The notes: generated by a model from the letters alone, not told the origin. DNA of 64,000 nucleotides from Deinococcus ruber (GCF_014648095.1 NZ_BMQL01000004.1:124001-188000), one strand, 5' to 3'; positions 47,538-57,480 are shown, numbered from the stretch's first letter. Numbers and translations are program-made.

Positions 47538-48418
47538 GGCCACAGTTCGTATTCCAGGGCTAGCGGCACCTCTACCGCCGCACGAATCTCGTCCAGCAGG
47601 GCATGAACGTCGTGGGCACTCGCTCCGCCCAGATTGACGATGAAATTGGCGTGCTCCGGCGCGATCATGGCGTTGCCGACGCGCCGCCCCTTCAGCCCCG
47701 CCTGATCGATCAGCTGCCCTGCACCCGGAAGGCCGTTGCCGGGATTTTTGAAGGCGCAGCCGGGCGTGCGGTTTTTCGGCTGGCCCTTGCGGGCGATGTC
47801 GGCGGCGTCCATGCGCGTCTGCACCTCTTCCGGGGTGCTGGGGCGCAGCTTCAGGCGGGCGCGGGTAACGATATGGTTTCTGGGAATGCCGCTGTCGCGG
47901 TAACCCCAGTGCAGTTCATCGGGGGTAACGGTGCGCTTGCCGTCTGGGGCAGCAATTTCCAGGCTGTGCAGACCGTCGAAGGTTTCTCCGAAGCGGGTTC
48001 CGGCATTCATCCAGATGGCCCCGCCGAGCTGTGCCGGAATGCCCACCGTGCCTTCCAGGTTGCTGTATCCCAGCTTCTGTATCTTTCGCAGCAATCCCGG
48101 CAGAGGCACGCCGCCGCCTACCCAGCCAGTAATAAGCAGCTCTGGGGTGCTCAGGGCCGGGTCGGGCATCAGGTCGGTCCTGGCAAATTCGCCGCCCAGC
48201 CGGATGACGCGCTCGGGCACGCCCGCATCCGATACCACCAGATTGGAGCCGCCGCCCAGAATGCGGTACGGGGCGCTCATGGCCTCGGCCAGTTGGGCGT
48301 GGTTCTGCACCGTCCACACTTCCGAGTCGCCGCCCACGCCCAGGGTGGTGAAGCGGGCCAGCGGCAGGCGTTCGACTTTTGCGCCTGTGACGCTCTGAAC
48401 AACGCTCGGCACGCTCAA
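47534..48418 (-). CDS. murB: UDP-N-acetylenolpyruvoylglucosamine reductase
   Basis: A 294-residue MurB of the short (type II) form: FAD-binding (TTLGVGG, ILGGGSNLVVSD, LEGTVGIPAQLGGAIWMNAG) and the substrate domain (NPGCAFKNPG-like TPGCAFKNPGN, AGLKGRRVGNAMI, HANFIVNLG). Makes UDP-MurNAc. The TTG at 48418 overlaps the murC stop (TTGA) and is the best start by coupling; a GTG at 48412 is possible. Confidence 0.93.
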   Translation of the reverse strand: MSVPSVVQSVTGAKVERLPLARFTTLGVGGDSEVWTVQNHAQLAEAMSAPYRILGGGSNLVVSDAGVPERVIRLGGEFARTDLMPDPALSTPELLITGWVGGGVPLPGLLRKIQKLGYSNLEGTVGIPAQLGGAIWMNAGTRFGETFDGLHSLEIAAPDGKRTVTPDELHWGYRDSGIPRNHIVTRARLKLRPSTPEEVQTRMDAADIARKGQPKNRTPGCAFKNPGNGLPGAGQLIDQAGLKGRRVGNAMIAPEHANFIVNLGGASAHDVHALLDEIRAAVEVPLALEYELWP

Positions 48419-49905
48419 AACGGCACCCCTGCCAGCGCCCTCCCGATCTTCCACACGTCGCCCGCACCCACCGTCAGGATGATGTCGCCCGGCTGCACCG
48501 TGCCGCGCAGATGACTCAGAACGTCCTGCGGATCGGGCAGATAATGGATGCTGCGGTGGCCCAGTTTGTGCATACGCCCCGCGATCAGGGTGCTGTCGAT
48601 GCCGGGAATCACGTCCTCGCCTGCCGCCGCGATATCGAGCAGAATCACCTCATCGGCGGGCATCAGGCTGTCGGCCAGACGTTTCCAGCTCTGCTGGGTT
48701 CGCAGATAGCGGTGCGGCTGGAACACGATCCGCACGCGGCGTCCGGTCTGACGCGCAGCCTGCACGGCGGCGGCGACCTTGGCGGCGTTGTGGGCATAGT
48801 CGTCGATGATGATCGCGCCTTCAAGCTGTCCGACCCGCTCCCAGCGGCGGCGCGGCCCACCAAAACTCGCCAACGCCCCGGCAGCGGCGTGCACGTCTCC
48901 GCCGTACAGATCGGTGACGGCGAGGGCCGCCAGCGCGTTCTGGACGTTGTGCAGGCCCGGCATCGCCACCCGCGCCTCGGTCAGCACCGCGCCCCGCTTC
49001 AGAACCGTGAAATCGGTGCCTTCCGGGTCGGGCCGCACGTTCACAGCGCGGTAATCGGCGTTTTCGCTCAGGCCATAGCTGCACGTGTCCTGCCCGGCCT
49101 CTAGAAACTCGCCCAGGCCCGGCCAGTCGAGGCAGTACAGCACCCGTTTGGCCTGCCCGACGAAGCGGCGAAAAGCGGCGTGCTGCTCTTCGACCGTTTC
49201 CCAGTACACCGCCTGCGTCTTGCCCGGCGTGCCCACGTGGTCGTCATCGGCATTCAGGAACACGGCGGTTTCGCAGCGCAGCGCCCCGAACGCCTGATCC
49301 GACTCGTCGATCTCGGCCACGAACGGCCCTTTGCCCGCGCGGGCATTGCTGCCGAAACTGGGCACGATGCCGCCCACGAAGGCTGCCGGGTCGAGGTCTG
49401 CGCCGTGCAGGGCTACCGCGATCATGCTGGTGGTGGTGGTTTTGCCGTGCGTGCCGACCACGCCCACCGAGGGGCCACTTTGCAGCAGCTCTTCCATCAG
49501 GGCCATGCGGGGCCGCACCTCGATGCCTGCCTGCCGCGCCGCCGCGATCTCGGGGTGCAGGCGGCTGACAGCCTCGGAGGCGATCAGCACATCGACGCCC
49601 GCCAGATGCGACGCGGCGTGCCCGATCTGTACGCGGATGCCCTCGGATTCCAGCTGGCGCGTCAGCTCGGACGGCTGGGCGTCGCAGCCCGACACCTCGA
49701 AGCCGCGTGCCTTCAGCAGCCGGGCAAACGCGCTCAGACCGATGCCGCCGATCCCCATCAGATGAAAATGTTGCCGGTGGGGAAGTGGATGGATCTGGAA
49801 ATGAGGCGACGCCTCGCTGGAAGCAGGCATGTTCAGGGCCGTCTCGGCGTCTCTATCAGAGGCACCGGACAGCTGGGAAGACAGAGGAGCAGGAGACTTG
49901 TTCAT
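48415..49905 (-). CDS. murC: UDP-N-acetylmuramate--L-alanine ligase
   Basis: A 496-residue MurC: HLMGIGGIGLSAFARLL (UDP site), VVGTHGKTTTTSMIA (ATP loop), EIDESDQAF, LNADDDHVG and DDYAHNAAKVAA. Adds L-alanine to UDP-MurNAc. About 45 extra N-terminal residues, Ser/Ala/Pro-rich and without known motif, precede the usual MurC start; a shorter start at the ATG at 49830 is possible. It follows murG by about 100 bases. Confidence 0.94.
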   Translation of the reverse strand: MNKSPAPLSSQLSGASDRDAETALNMPASSEASPHFQIHPLPHRQHFHLMGIGGIGLSAFARLLKARGFEVSGCDAQPSELTRQLESEGIRVQIGHAASHLAGVDVLIASEAVSRLHPEIAAARQAGIEVRPRMALMEELLQSGPSVGVVGTHGKTTTTSMIAVALHGADLDPAAFVGGIVPSFGSNARAGKGPFVAEIDESDQAFGALRCETAVFLNADDDHVGTPGKTQAVYWETVEEQHAAFRRFVGQAKRVLYCLDWPGLGEFLEAGQDTCSYGLSENADYRAVNVRPDPEGTDFTVLKRGAVLTEARVAMPGLHNVQNALAALAVTDLYGGDVHAAAGALASFGGPRRRWERVGQLEGAIIIDDYAHNAAKVAAAVQAARQTGRRVRIVFQPHRYLRTQQSWKRLADSLMPADEVILLDIAAAGEDVIPGIDSTLIAGRMHKLGHRSIHYLPDPQDVLSHLRGTVQPGDIILTVGAGDVWKIGRALAGVPF

Positions 49906-50005
49906 GGTAGGGGGGAGGTCATCTTTTGGGCATGCAGCATCGAGTATCTCGGGAACTCGGGAGAGGGACGGACATGGAGAGCCGCTTCGGGTGGTGTCAG
50001 GAGAA

Positions 50006-51091
50006 TCATGGCCGAAAGTGCCGTTCAGCGAGGTCGGCCAGTCGGCTGGCAGCTCCCTGCGGAGAACGGCGAAGCGCGGCCTCCTGCATGCTGGCCCGCG
50101 TTTCTTTCTTCAGACACTCTAACACCGCTGCTCCGAGGTCACGGTTTACGAAGTCCTGTTCGACCAGTCGCCCGGCTCCGGCTTCCTGCACGGCGCGGGC
50201 ATTGAAGCGCTGATGATCTTCGGCGCTGCTGGGAAGCGGCACCATGATGACCGGCACGCCGAAGAACGCGGCCTCGGCCAGTGCGCCGGTGCCCGCCCGC
50301 GTGATGGCGAGGTCAGCCGCCGACCAGGCAGCCACCGAATCCACGTAGCTGACCGGCTTGTACCACGCCAGGTTCTGCACCTGCGGCGTCACGTCGGCCA
50401 GCCAGCGGGGGCCGGTGCTGTGCAGCACCTGCACGCTGTCATCGGGCGTCAGACCCGCGCTGCTGAACAGTTCGCGCAGAATGCCCGGCACGGTATTGTT
50501 CAGCGCCACGCTGCCCTGCGAACCGCCCATCACCAGAATGGTCAGTGGCCCTTCCTGAAGCCCGAGCTTCTGCAATGCCTCCTGACGCAGCAGCCACTCT
50601 TCGCGCACCGGCATGCCCACCATCACGGCGCGGGCGGGTGGCAGGCCCGCCACCTGCGGGTACGCGGTGCCCACCTTCTGCGCCCGCCGCAGGGCCAGCC
50701 GCTGCGTCAGACCCAGCCGGGCATTCTGCTCATGCAGCACCGTGGGCAGACCGAGCGACTGAGCCGCCAGTACCCCCGGCAGACTGGCAAAGCCGCCGTA
50801 GCCGACCACCACGCCAGGTTTCTCGCGCTTCAGAAAGCTGCGTGCCTGGGACAGTCCCTGCGCGGCCTTCAGCGCCTGACGCGGATCGAGACCGCTGACA
50901 CTGCGCGAGAATTTCCCGGCACTCACGCCGAAGAAGTCCAGCTTCTGCTCGGCAGCGATCCGCTCTTCCATACCGCCCTTCTGCCCCAGCAGCGTGACGC
51001 CGTAGCCACGCCGGGCAAGTTCCTGAGCCGTCGCCACCGCTGGATAGATGTGCCCGCCCGTTCCGCCTGTACTCAAGACCACCCGCTTCAT
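50006..51091 (-). CDS. murG: lipid II synthase, MurG
   Basis: A 361-residue GT28 glycosyltransferase: VVLSTGGTGGHIYPAVATAQ, VVGYGGFASLPGVLAAQSLG, HEQNARLGLTQRLA, VMGGSQGS and ITRAGTGALAEAAFFGVPVI. Adds GlcNAc to lipid I at the inner face of the membrane. The ATG at 51091 is seven bases after TAGACT on the minus strand. First gene of the division cluster in this window. Confidence 0.95.
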   Translation of the reverse strand: MKRVVLSTGGTGGHIYPAVATAQELARRGYGVTLLGQKGGMEERIAAEQKLDFFGVSAGKFSRSVSGLDPRQALKAAQGLSQARSFLKREKPGVVVGYGGFASLPGVLAAQSLGLPTVLHEQNARLGLTQRLALRRAQKVGTAYPQVAGLPPARAVMVGMPVREEWLLRQEALQKLGLQEGPLTILVMGGSQGSVALNNTVPGILRELFSSAGLTPDDSVQVLHSTGPRWLADVTPQVQNLAWYKPVSYVDSVAAWSAADLAITRAGTGALAEAAFFGVPVIMVPLPSSAEDHQRFNARAVQEAGAGRLVEQDFVNRDLGAAVLECLKKETRASMQEAALRRSPQGAASRLADLAERHFRP

Positions 51092-51251
51092 CGGCGGCAG
51101 TCTAGAGCATTCGCCCCGCTGCATCGGCCCAGATTCCAGACGAGCCGGATCGTCTGTTTTCTCGCCGTCTAGCGCTTTTCTCATCTGCTGGGAACGGTAG
51201 CGTGCTCTGCGGCGCAAAGGTGTGCTGGTCGGCTGCTCTATACTCCCCGGC

Positions 51252-52073
51252 GTGAGTACCCCACCTTCTGTTCCCGCACATCTGGAGGGCCTGAATCTCG
51301 ACTGGGAGCAGTTTCTCCGTGCGGGTGAGTACCGGCGTGCGCTGGCGGCGGCCCGGCTGGGCGATGCCGGGCAGGAAGTCGCAGGCACGCTCGAAGATCT
51401 GCTGGAGCTTCAGGAAGCAGTTCGTGCCCGCAGGCTGCTGGTGGCCCGGCGTCAGTTCGAGCGGTACCGGGAATCGCTGGAGAGCGTGCCGCACCCGGAA
51501 GCCTTCCGCGCCAACATCCATACCGAGCGTTTGGACGCGGCGCTGGGTGCCCTGGAGAGTGCCGACCATCAGCGCCTGACCGACGCCGCCACGCTGGCCG
51601 AGTGTCTGGCCCCCGCGCTCGACGAACCGCTGACCCGCGCCGAGGCCCTGAACGCGCTGGGCGTGCTGAATGCGCTTCAGGATCAGGAAGCCGAGGCCGA
51701 TACGCTGTTCGCGCAGGCAGTGCAGCACGATCCGGGCCATTACCGCGCCCTGACCAATCTGGGAAATATGGCGCTGGAACGCGGTGATCTGGGTCTGGCC
51801 GAGAAGCTGTACCGGCAGGCGATGGCGCTGAACAGCGAGTATGCCGGGGCGCATCACAATCTGGGCGTGGCGCTGCGGCGACAGAAACGGCTTCAGGAAT
51901 CGGTGAAGTACATCAAGGCCGGGCAGCGACTGAGCGTGCGGCAGACCAAGCGCGATCAGGACGACGAGATGCGCTCCAACCCGCGTACCCTCAAGACCGT
52001 CCAGACGGTGCGAACCGTGCTGATCGTGCTGGCGGTGGTGGCGGTGCTGCTGCTGGTGCGCGGGCACCTGTAA
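51252..52073 (+). CDS. TPR-repeat protein with C-terminal membrane anchor
   Basis: A 273-residue protein with helical repeats; TPR motifs are clearest at residues 145-215 (AEALNALGVLNALQDQEAEA, YRALTNLGNMALERGDLGLA, AGAHHNLGVALRRQKRLQES). A basic stretch and a final membrane segment (VLIVLAVVAVLLLVRGHL) make it a tail-anchored type protein facing the cytoplasm. GTG start at 51252, seven bases after TATACT. Divergent from murG, but a link is only positional. Confidence 0.82.
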   Translation: MSTPPSVPAHLEGLNLDWEQFLRAGEYRRALAAARLGDAGQEVAGTLEDLLELQEAVRARRLLVARRQFERYRESLESVPHPEAFRANIHTERLDAALGALESADHQRLTDAATLAECLAPALDEPLTRAEALNALGVLNALQDQEAEADTLFAQAVQHDPGHYRALTNLGNMALERGDLGLAEKLYRQAMALNSEYAGAHHNLGVALRRQKRLQESVKYIKAGQRLSVRQTKRDQDDEMRSNPRTLKTVQTVRTVLIVLAVVAVLLLVRGHL

Positions 52074-52093
52074 GATTGTAAGATGACTCTCAG

Positions 52094-53593
52094 ATGAAGG
52101 CCACCGAATATCTGCTGGACAGTGCCGGGGTTCGCGCCCTGGACGAACGGCTGGCGCGGGCCGGGCTGCTGGAACTGGCGATGGAACACGCCGGAAATGC
52201 GGTGGCGCAGGCAGTGCAGCAGAGCTTTCCGGTAGGGCGGGTGCTGCTGCTGGCGGGCGGCGGGGCCAACGGCGGAGACGCGTATGTGGCTGCCCGGCTG
52301 CTGCACGCCTGGGGCCGAGAGATCGAACTGCTGGCGCTGCCGGTGCGCCACCCCCTGACCCGCCTGGGCCGCGCCCGACTGAAGGCGGTGGGTATTCAGG
52401 CAGTGCCCCTGACCCCGGCCAGTCTGCGCCGCGCTCTGCGGGCCAGTGCCGCCCAGGACAGGCCGAGCGTGGTGGTCGACGGTCTGCTGGGAACCGGCTT
52501 CACGCCGCCGGTACGCCCCGCACTGGCCGAGCTGATCGAAGTGCTGAACGCGGCGCGTTTGCCGGTGGTCGCCATCGACCTTCCGAGCGGGCTGGAGGCG
52601 GGAACGGCGACCCTGCCGCAGCCCTGCGTTCAGGCTGCCGTCACGGTCACGTTCGGTGGCGCAAAACCTGCCCTGATCTACGGCCCCGCCGCGCACGTCG
52701 CCGGAGCGGTGCAGGTGGCGGGGCTGGGCGTGCCCTCCGGCTGGATTGCCGAACGCGCCCTGGCTGAGCGGCCCAGCGACGCGGCGCTGGCGGCCCGGCT
52801 TCCGCTGCGCTTTCCCGACGCGCACAAGGGCACGGCAGGCACCGTCTGGATCGTGGGCGGGCACCCCGGCACGGTGGGCGCACCCGTGCTGAGCGGTCTG
52901 GGAGCGCTGCGGGCTGGCGCCGGGCTGGTCACGCTTCACACCCAGGAAGCGGGCGTACCGGCGCTGGCGGTGCAGCAGGCCCCCGAACTGATGGCGCGGC
53001 TGCACCGCTCGTTGCAGGATCTGGACGATACGGTACGCCGAGGCGGGAAGAAGCCGGATGCGCTGGCGCTGGGCATGGGCCTGGGGCCAGACGCGGCCCG
53101 CTGGGCACGCATGGCGCTGGCCTGGGAAGTGCCGACCGTGGTCGATGCAGACGCGCTGCAACCCGGTCTGGCAGGAGCCGGACATGAGGCGGTGGTCTGG
53201 ACGCCGCACCCGGGCGAGGCAGCGCGGCTGCTGGAATGCGCCACGCCTGACGTGACCCGCGATCCCATTTCGGCGGCCCGCCGCCTGCAACACCTGCTGG
53301 GCGGGGTGGTGGTGCTCAAGGGCGGCCCCACCACCATTGCCGATGCTGCTGGCGTCTACGTGGCGCGGGGCGGACATCCGGGCATGGCGTCGGCAGGCAT
53401 GGGCGATACGCTGTCGGGCGTGATCGCGGCGCTACTGGGTCAGGGGCTGAGCGCCCTGGACGCGGCGCTGTGCGGAGTACGCCTGCATGCCCGCGCCGGG
53501 GAACTGGCGGGCCAGCAGCATGGCTACGGCCTGAGCGCCACCGATGTCAGCGCGTCGCTGGGGGCAGCGTGGCTGAGCCTGACATCAGAATGA
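52094..53593 (+). CDS. nnr: bifunctional NAD(P)HX epimerase / ADP-dependent dehydratase
   Basis: A 499-residue fusion. The N-terminal YjeF/NnrE domain (residues 1-215) has LAGGGANGGDAYVAARLLHA, GLLGTGFTPP and IDLPSGLEAGT. The C-terminal NnrD domain (about 230-499) has GTAGTVWIVGGHPGTVGAPV, WTPHPGEAARLL, VVLKGGPTTIAD and GGHPGMASAGMGDTLSG. Repairs hydrated NAD(P)H. It starts 20 bases after the TPR gene and may be cotranscribed. Confidence 0.95.
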   Translation: MKATEYLLDSAGVRALDERLARAGLLELAMEHAGNAVAQAVQQSFPVGRVLLLAGGGANGGDAYVAARLLHAWGREIELLALPVRHPLTRLGRARLKAVGIQAVPLTPASLRRALRASAAQDRPSVVVDGLLGTGFTPPVRPALAELIEVLNAARLPVVAIDLPSGLEAGTATLPQPCVQAAVTVTFGGAKPALIYGPAAHVAGAVQVAGLGVPSGWIAERALAERPSDAALAARLPLRFPDAHKGTAGTVWIVGGHPGTVGAPVLSGLGALRAGAGLVTLHTQEAGVPALAVQQAPELMARLHRSLQDLDDTVRRGGKKPDALALGMGLGPDAARWARMALAWEVPTVVDADALQPGLAGAGHEAVVWTPHPGEAARLLECATPDVTRDPISAARRLQHLLGGVVVLKGGPTTIADAAGVYVARGGHPGMASAGMGDTLSGVIAALLGQGLSALDAALCGVRLHARAGELAGQQHGYGLSATDVSASLGAAWLSLTSE

Positions 53594-53629
53594 GCTAAAC
53601 GCGAGCTAAAGCTGCTACCCTGAGGCTAC

Positions 53630-54346
53630 ATGCAAGGTCTGTTTTTCGATGCGCCTCTGATCGGTCTCCTGGAACTCATTCATGTGAGCCACAAGTCGGG
53701 TGTCCTTTCGGCAGATGCCGAATTGCCGTTCAGCATCTCATTTCGTGAGGGCGAGATGGTGGGAGGAGGCATTCTCGACTGGCAGGGTCTGGACGCCATC
53801 TATGCAAGCCCGCTGGTGCCCGAACTGGGCAGCTTCAGCTTCCGGGTCGAACCCCAGGTCAATGGCGTGGTGCTCGCCGCCTACGGCAAGATCACGGCAG
53901 ACTGGGCGCGGTACAGCGACGACTGGAATCAGGTCAATGCGGTGGTCGGCAGCCCCAGTGCGCTGTTTCAGGGCGATCTGCCGCTATTCGACGGGCCACA
54001 GGGCCGCAGCATCCGGGCGGTATCGGCCAGTTCGCAGCTGCCGCTGTTCGATGTGGCTGAGCGGGTGGTGGCGGGGGTGCGTGCAGGCCGTCTGCGCCGC
54101 CTGGACGGGTTTGCGTGGTACGGCCTGCGAATTCGGCACCACCCCAGCAGCGCGCGCGGAGGTCGGCTGGCTGCCGCGATGGACGGTGAGCGCACGCTGG
54201 GCGAACTGGTAGGGGCCGGGTACACGTTGCCCGAGCTGCGCGATTACCTGATCGCCGAGATTCGCACGGGCCTGCGCTTTCCCGGCTGCGGCTGGCTGCT
54301 GCGCGATCTGCTGTGGGAGCGCACCTTTATGGAAGGCGCGAAATAG
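53630..54346 (+). CDS. DUF4388 (PATAN-like) domain protein
   Basis: A 238-residue protein beginning MQGLFFDAPLIGLLELIHVS followed by HKSGVLSADAELPFSISFRE and GGILDWQGLDAIY, the DUF4388 pattern found in gliding and signalling proteins of Deinococcus and Myxococcus. The C-terminal part has no recognised family. TACCCT lies eight bases before the ATG. DUF4388 proteins often accompany Roadblock and response-regulator genes; here the Roadblock operon is 36 kb away. Confidence 0.75.
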   Translation: MQGLFFDAPLIGLLELIHVSHKSGVLSADAELPFSISFREGEMVGGGILDWQGLDAIYASPLVPELGSFSFRVEPQVNGVVLAAYGKITADWARYSDDWNQVNAVVGSPSALFQGDLPLFDGPQGRSIRAVSASSQLPLFDVAERVVAGVRAGRLRRLDGFAWYGLRIRHHPSSARGGRLAAAMDGERTLGELVGAGYTLPELRDYLIAEIRTGLRFPGCGWLLRDLLWERTFMEGAK

Positions 54347-54347
54347 C

Positions 54348-54384
54348 CGGAAGCGGGAAGATGCTGGAGCTGTTCCCACTTCCG
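54348..54384. terminator. bidirectional hairpin at a convergent gene pair
   Basis: CGGAAGCGGGAA (54348-54359) pairs with TTCCCACTTCCG (54373-54384) at 11 of 12 positions around a 13-base loop. It lies between the DUF4388 gene and the convergent membrane-protein gene and belongs to the GGAAGTGGGAA repeat family. Confidence 0.55.
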
Positions 54385-54392
54385 AACGTTGC

Positions 54393-55883
54393 TCAGACCT
54401 GAGCGGGCGGTGTGGCTTCCTGGCGACCCGGCCCGCTCCGCCCCCATCTGAGCAGCAAAAGCAGCAGCGCGGCCACCGCCAGCAGGCCCAGCAGCAGCCC
54501 TGCGTTGCCCACCGACAGGAACGTCAGTGGGGCCAGCACGATCAGCAGCAGGGGTTCCAGATACCGGCGGCCCAGCGCCAACAGCCCCAGCCCCAGCGCC
54601 AGCACGCCGCCCAGCAGCTCGGCGGGCACCGGCAGCACATATCCGGTCAGGATGCCGCCGAAGCTCAGGCCCAGACTCACGCCCAGCAGTCCCAGGGCCA
54701 GCCGCAGCGGGGGCAGGGGCAGGCGGTTGAGATTGCCCCACAGCAGCAGCAGCCACGCGCCGAGTGCCAGGCTGATCGGAGCGAAGTGTGCGACTTTGGA
54801 AAGCGTTTCACGCAGCGACCCCTGCTCGAAAACGACAGCCACGTTCTGCGCGGTGATGGCATTCTGAAGCTGCCAGTGCAGCGTCTGGGGGCCACCGAAC
54901 GCCGCCCGCTCGATGCTGGTGGGAAACAGGCTGTAACGCTCGAATTTGGCGTTCTGGTCGGCCCGGATGGTCAGATCGAAGCTCTTGACCGGCTCGCGGC
55001 GCTGCGACAGGTCGTAACTCCAGCCGCGTGACCCCTGGTGGCGATAGGTCACGGCGACGGTCACGGCGGCTCCGGCATCCACGCTGCCTTCCCACACGCT
55101 GCCTCCCGACAGATCGGCGGCGCTGTACGGCTGCCCGTTCACCGTCATCGAGAAGCCCTGAAGCGTGCCGGAACCGTTGGGCAGCGGAAAGGCGAAGCGG
55201 ATGGTGGCGGGCGTATTCAGCGGATTCTTGAAGCTGTACGTGCCCTGAAACGCGGCGTTGTAATAGCTCTGGCGGCCTCCTCCGGCGGTGTCCACGAACT
55301 TCAGGTCGGCGCTGACCTTGCTGCTGTCGAGCACGATGTATTCCTGGGTCTGGAGCGTCGCTTCCCGCGTGAATACCACGTCCTGCCCGCTGCGGGTGAA
55401 CTGGTCGCGCAGCCGCACGATGTTGTCGGCGCTGGGGTCTTGCAGATACGGCGACAGCACCTGCACGCCGTCTTCACCCACGCGGCGCAGCAGGGCGGGC
55501 GGCAGCGTCAGGGTGCGGGTATACGTGCGCTCGTTCAGGTACGTGATGGTGGGAGCCTGCTGCACCGTCTGAGAGGTGTTGGGGTCGGCGGTGTTGGTGT
55601 AGCGGGCGCTCTGCTGTCCACTCAGTTGCAGATCGACCGAGCGGCGCACGATGTCCAGCAGCAGCACGCCCGCACCCAGCGCCAGCAGGGCCAGCGCCCA
55701 GCGCCCGACCTGTGCGGCGTTGGCGCTCAGGCTGCCCAGCACGCGGCGGAAGCGGTCACGGTCGAGCAGCCCGACCAGCAGCAGCGCCACGAAGATGGCC
55801 GCCAGCAACAGCGCCAGCGGAAACGCCACGTCCAGCACGTCACGCAGGGCCAAAGACAGAACTTGAAGCGCGGTCTGAACCAT
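54393..55883 (-). CDS. hypothetical polytopic membrane protein
   Basis: A 496-residue protein: two N-terminal membrane segments (about residues 15-40 and 62-82), a large extracytoplasmic beta-rich domain of about 270 residues (SYYNAAFQGTYSFKNPLNTP, FAFPLPNGSGTLQGF), then five to six C-terminal segments. CreD (inner-membrane) proteins show the same plan of large outer domain and terminal helices, but I see no decisive motif. AGGAGG lies six bases upstream of the ATG. Confidence 0.75.
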   Translation of the reverse strand: MVQTALQVLSLALRDVLDVAFPLALLLAAIFVALLLVGLLDRDRFRRVLGSLSANAAQVGRWALALLALGAGVLLLDIVRRSVDLQLSGQQSARYTNTADPNTSQTVQQAPTITYLNERTYTRTLTLPPALLRRVGEDGVQVLSPYLQDPSADNIVRLRDQFTRSGQDVVFTREATLQTQEYIVLDSSKVSADLKFVDTAGGGRQSYYNAAFQGTYSFKNPLNTPATIRFAFPLPNGSGTLQGFSMTVNGQPYSAADLSGGSVWEGSVDAGAAVTVAVTYRHQGSRGWSYDLSQRREPVKSFDLTIRADQNAKFERYSLFPTSIERAAFGGPQTLHWQLQNAITAQNVAVVFEQGSLRETLSKVAHFAPISLALGAWLLLLWGNLNRLPLPPLRLALGLLGVSLGLSFGGILTGYVLPVPAELLGGVLALGLGLLALGRRYLEPLLLIVLAPLTFLSVGNAGLLLGLLAVAALLLLLLRWGRSGPGRQEATPPAQV

Positions 55884-56039
55884 GAAAGCCTCCTGGGGTC
55901 TACAGCGGAGAGCGGAACGATGAGCGGCTGGACATCGGACGTGGGCACAGAAACGGTGATGAAGTGGGACTCTCTTCAGAGTAAGTTACTCAGATGAGTA
56001 CAGAAATTCGAGCCTTCGTCTGCTGCTCTACGCTGAAGT

Positions 56040-56525
56040 ATGACTCCTGCGAGCATTCACGCCCTGCATGGCTTTCTGGGAAGTGGCAAGACCACAGCGG
56101 CGCGGCGGCTGGAACAGCAGTTGCCTGCCCTACGGTATTCGAGCGACGAATGGATGGTGCAGCTTTTTGGCCCCGATCCACCGGAAGAGGTGTTTCGGCC
56201 CGGCCTCGCCAGAGGCAGCACACTGATTCGCCTTCAGGCCGAGCGCGTGCTGAGCCTGGGCGTGAATGTGGTACTGGATGAGGGCTACTGGACGCGTGCC
56301 AGCCGCGACGAACTGCGAAGCTGGGCTGCCTCGCTGAACGGTGGACTGGGCGTGCCACTGTATCTGTACGCGGTCACGGTGCCGGAAGCCGAGGCCCGCG
56401 CCCGGATAGAGCGCCGCAACCGCGAACCCGGTGCCCTGTTCGTTTCGCAGGCGACCTTCAGTGCGTTCCTGCCGTTATTCGAGCCTTTACAGCCGGACGA
56501 ATCCTTTCGTGCTGATCTATCCTGA
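56040..56525 (+). CDS. AAA-type P-loop kinase
   Basis: A 161-residue P-loop protein: HGFLGSGKTTAARRLEQQL (Walker A), SSDEWMVQLFG and LDEGYWTRASRDEL, with a basic helix ARARIERRNREPGA as lid. Similar to small-molecule kinases and zeta-toxin-like proteins, and distantly to the gene at 34523. No antitoxin neighbour. TACGCT lies five bases before the ATG. Confidence 0.75.
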   Translation: MTPASIHALHGFLGSGKTTAARRLEQQLPALRYSSDEWMVQLFGPDPPEEVFRPGLARGSTLIRLQAERVLSLGVNVVLDEGYWTRASRDELRSWAASLNGGLGVPLYLYAVTVPEAEARARIERRNREPGALFVSQATFSAFLPLFEPLQPDESFRADLS

Positions 56526-56528
56526 GGC

Positions 56529-57113
56529 ATGCCCGAACAATCCAGCATCTCTTTTCTGCATGTTCCCAGCGAAGCGGAAGCCGCGCCCGAGATTCAGAAG
56601 CTGTGGGGCAAGGCGCAGGCCAATCTGGGCTTCGTTCCCAACGTCTTCCGGGCGCAGGCGCTCAACGGGGCGCAGTTCAGTGCGTGGTGGTCGTATTTCA
56701 ATCTGCTGCTGAACAAGGAAGGCTTTCTGCCTCCGGTCGAGCGCGAGATGGTGGCGGTGGTGGTCAGCAACATCAACCGCTGCGTGTACTGCGCGGTGTC
56801 GCACGGGGCGGCGCTCCGAAGTCTGCTGGCGGCGGCGGGGCAGGACCCTCGCCTGGAAGCGCTGCTGGCGGTCAATCACCGGCAGGCTGCGCTCGAACCC
56901 CGGCTGGCCGCCATGCTCGACTTCGCTGAAATCCTGACCCGCACGCCCGAACAGATGCGCGAAAGCCACCTGGCCCCGCTGCGCGAACACGGCCTGAACG
57001 ATGCACAGATTCTGGAGCTGACGCAGGTGATCGGCATGTTCAACATGACCAACCGCATTTCCAGCGCCCTGGGCTTCGTGCCCAACGACGAATACCACCG
57101 CGAAGGGCGGTAA
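56529..57113 (+). CDS. peroxidase-related (AhpD-like/CMD family) protein
   Basis: A 194-residue carboxymuconolactone-decarboxylase-like protein with the redox motif CVYCAVSHG (Cys-x2-Cys-x3-His) and the [13 protein letters not shown] segment of the 'uncharacterised peroxidase-related enzyme' group. Likely reduces peroxides or acts on thiols. It starts 3 bases after the kinase stop and its stop overlaps the next start (TAATG), so three genes form an operon. Confidence 0.87.
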   Translation: MPEQSSISFLHVPSEAEAAPEIQKLWGKAQANLGFVPNVFRAQALNGAQFSAWWSYFNLLLNKEGFLPPVEREMVAVVVSNINRCVYCAVSHGAALRSLLAAAGQDPRLEALLAVNHRQAALEPRLAAMLDFAEILTRTPEQMRESHLAPLREHGLNDAQILELTQVIGMFNMTNRISSALGFVPNDEYHREGR

Positions 57114-57394
57114 TGGCGAAGTTGGTACGTGACCGTATACCAGAGCTGTTCGGCGGGCGGGTGCTGGCGGAATTGAGCGGCGAAGCCTACGCACAGGCGC
57201 TGCGGGCCAAACTTCAGGAAGAGGTGGGCGAGTTCCTGCAAAGCAGCGAGCCGGAGGAACTGGCTGACGTGTTGGAGGTGCTGCATGCGCTGGCAGCCCT
57301 GCAAGGTCTGACGCCAGCTGCCCTGGAACAGCTGCGGGCCACCAAAGCAGCAGCACGCGGCGGCTTCGGGCGTGGGCTGTGGTGGACGCCCTGA
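57113..57394 (+). CDS. MazG-like nucleotide pyrophosphohydrolase
   Basis: A 93-residue all-helical protein starting AKLVRDRIPELFGG with EEVGEF and EELADVLEVLHALA acidic helices, the MazG-like/phosphoribosyl-ATP pyrophosphohydrolase superfamily pattern. Small house-cleaning NTPases of this type remove non-canonical nucleotides. Start overlaps the preceding stop. Confidence 0.82.
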   Translation: MAKLVRDRIPELFGGRVLAELSGEAYAQALRAKLQEEVGEFLQSSEPEELADVLEVLHALAALQGLTPAALEQLRATKAAARGGFGRGLWWTP

Positions 57395-57480
57395 CCTCAG
57401 CAGGCTTCAGGGCCTCTTTTCTCAAGATTCCCCCCTTGTATGTTCGACGTTGACGGCAAAAATAGGTATACCGTGTTCTC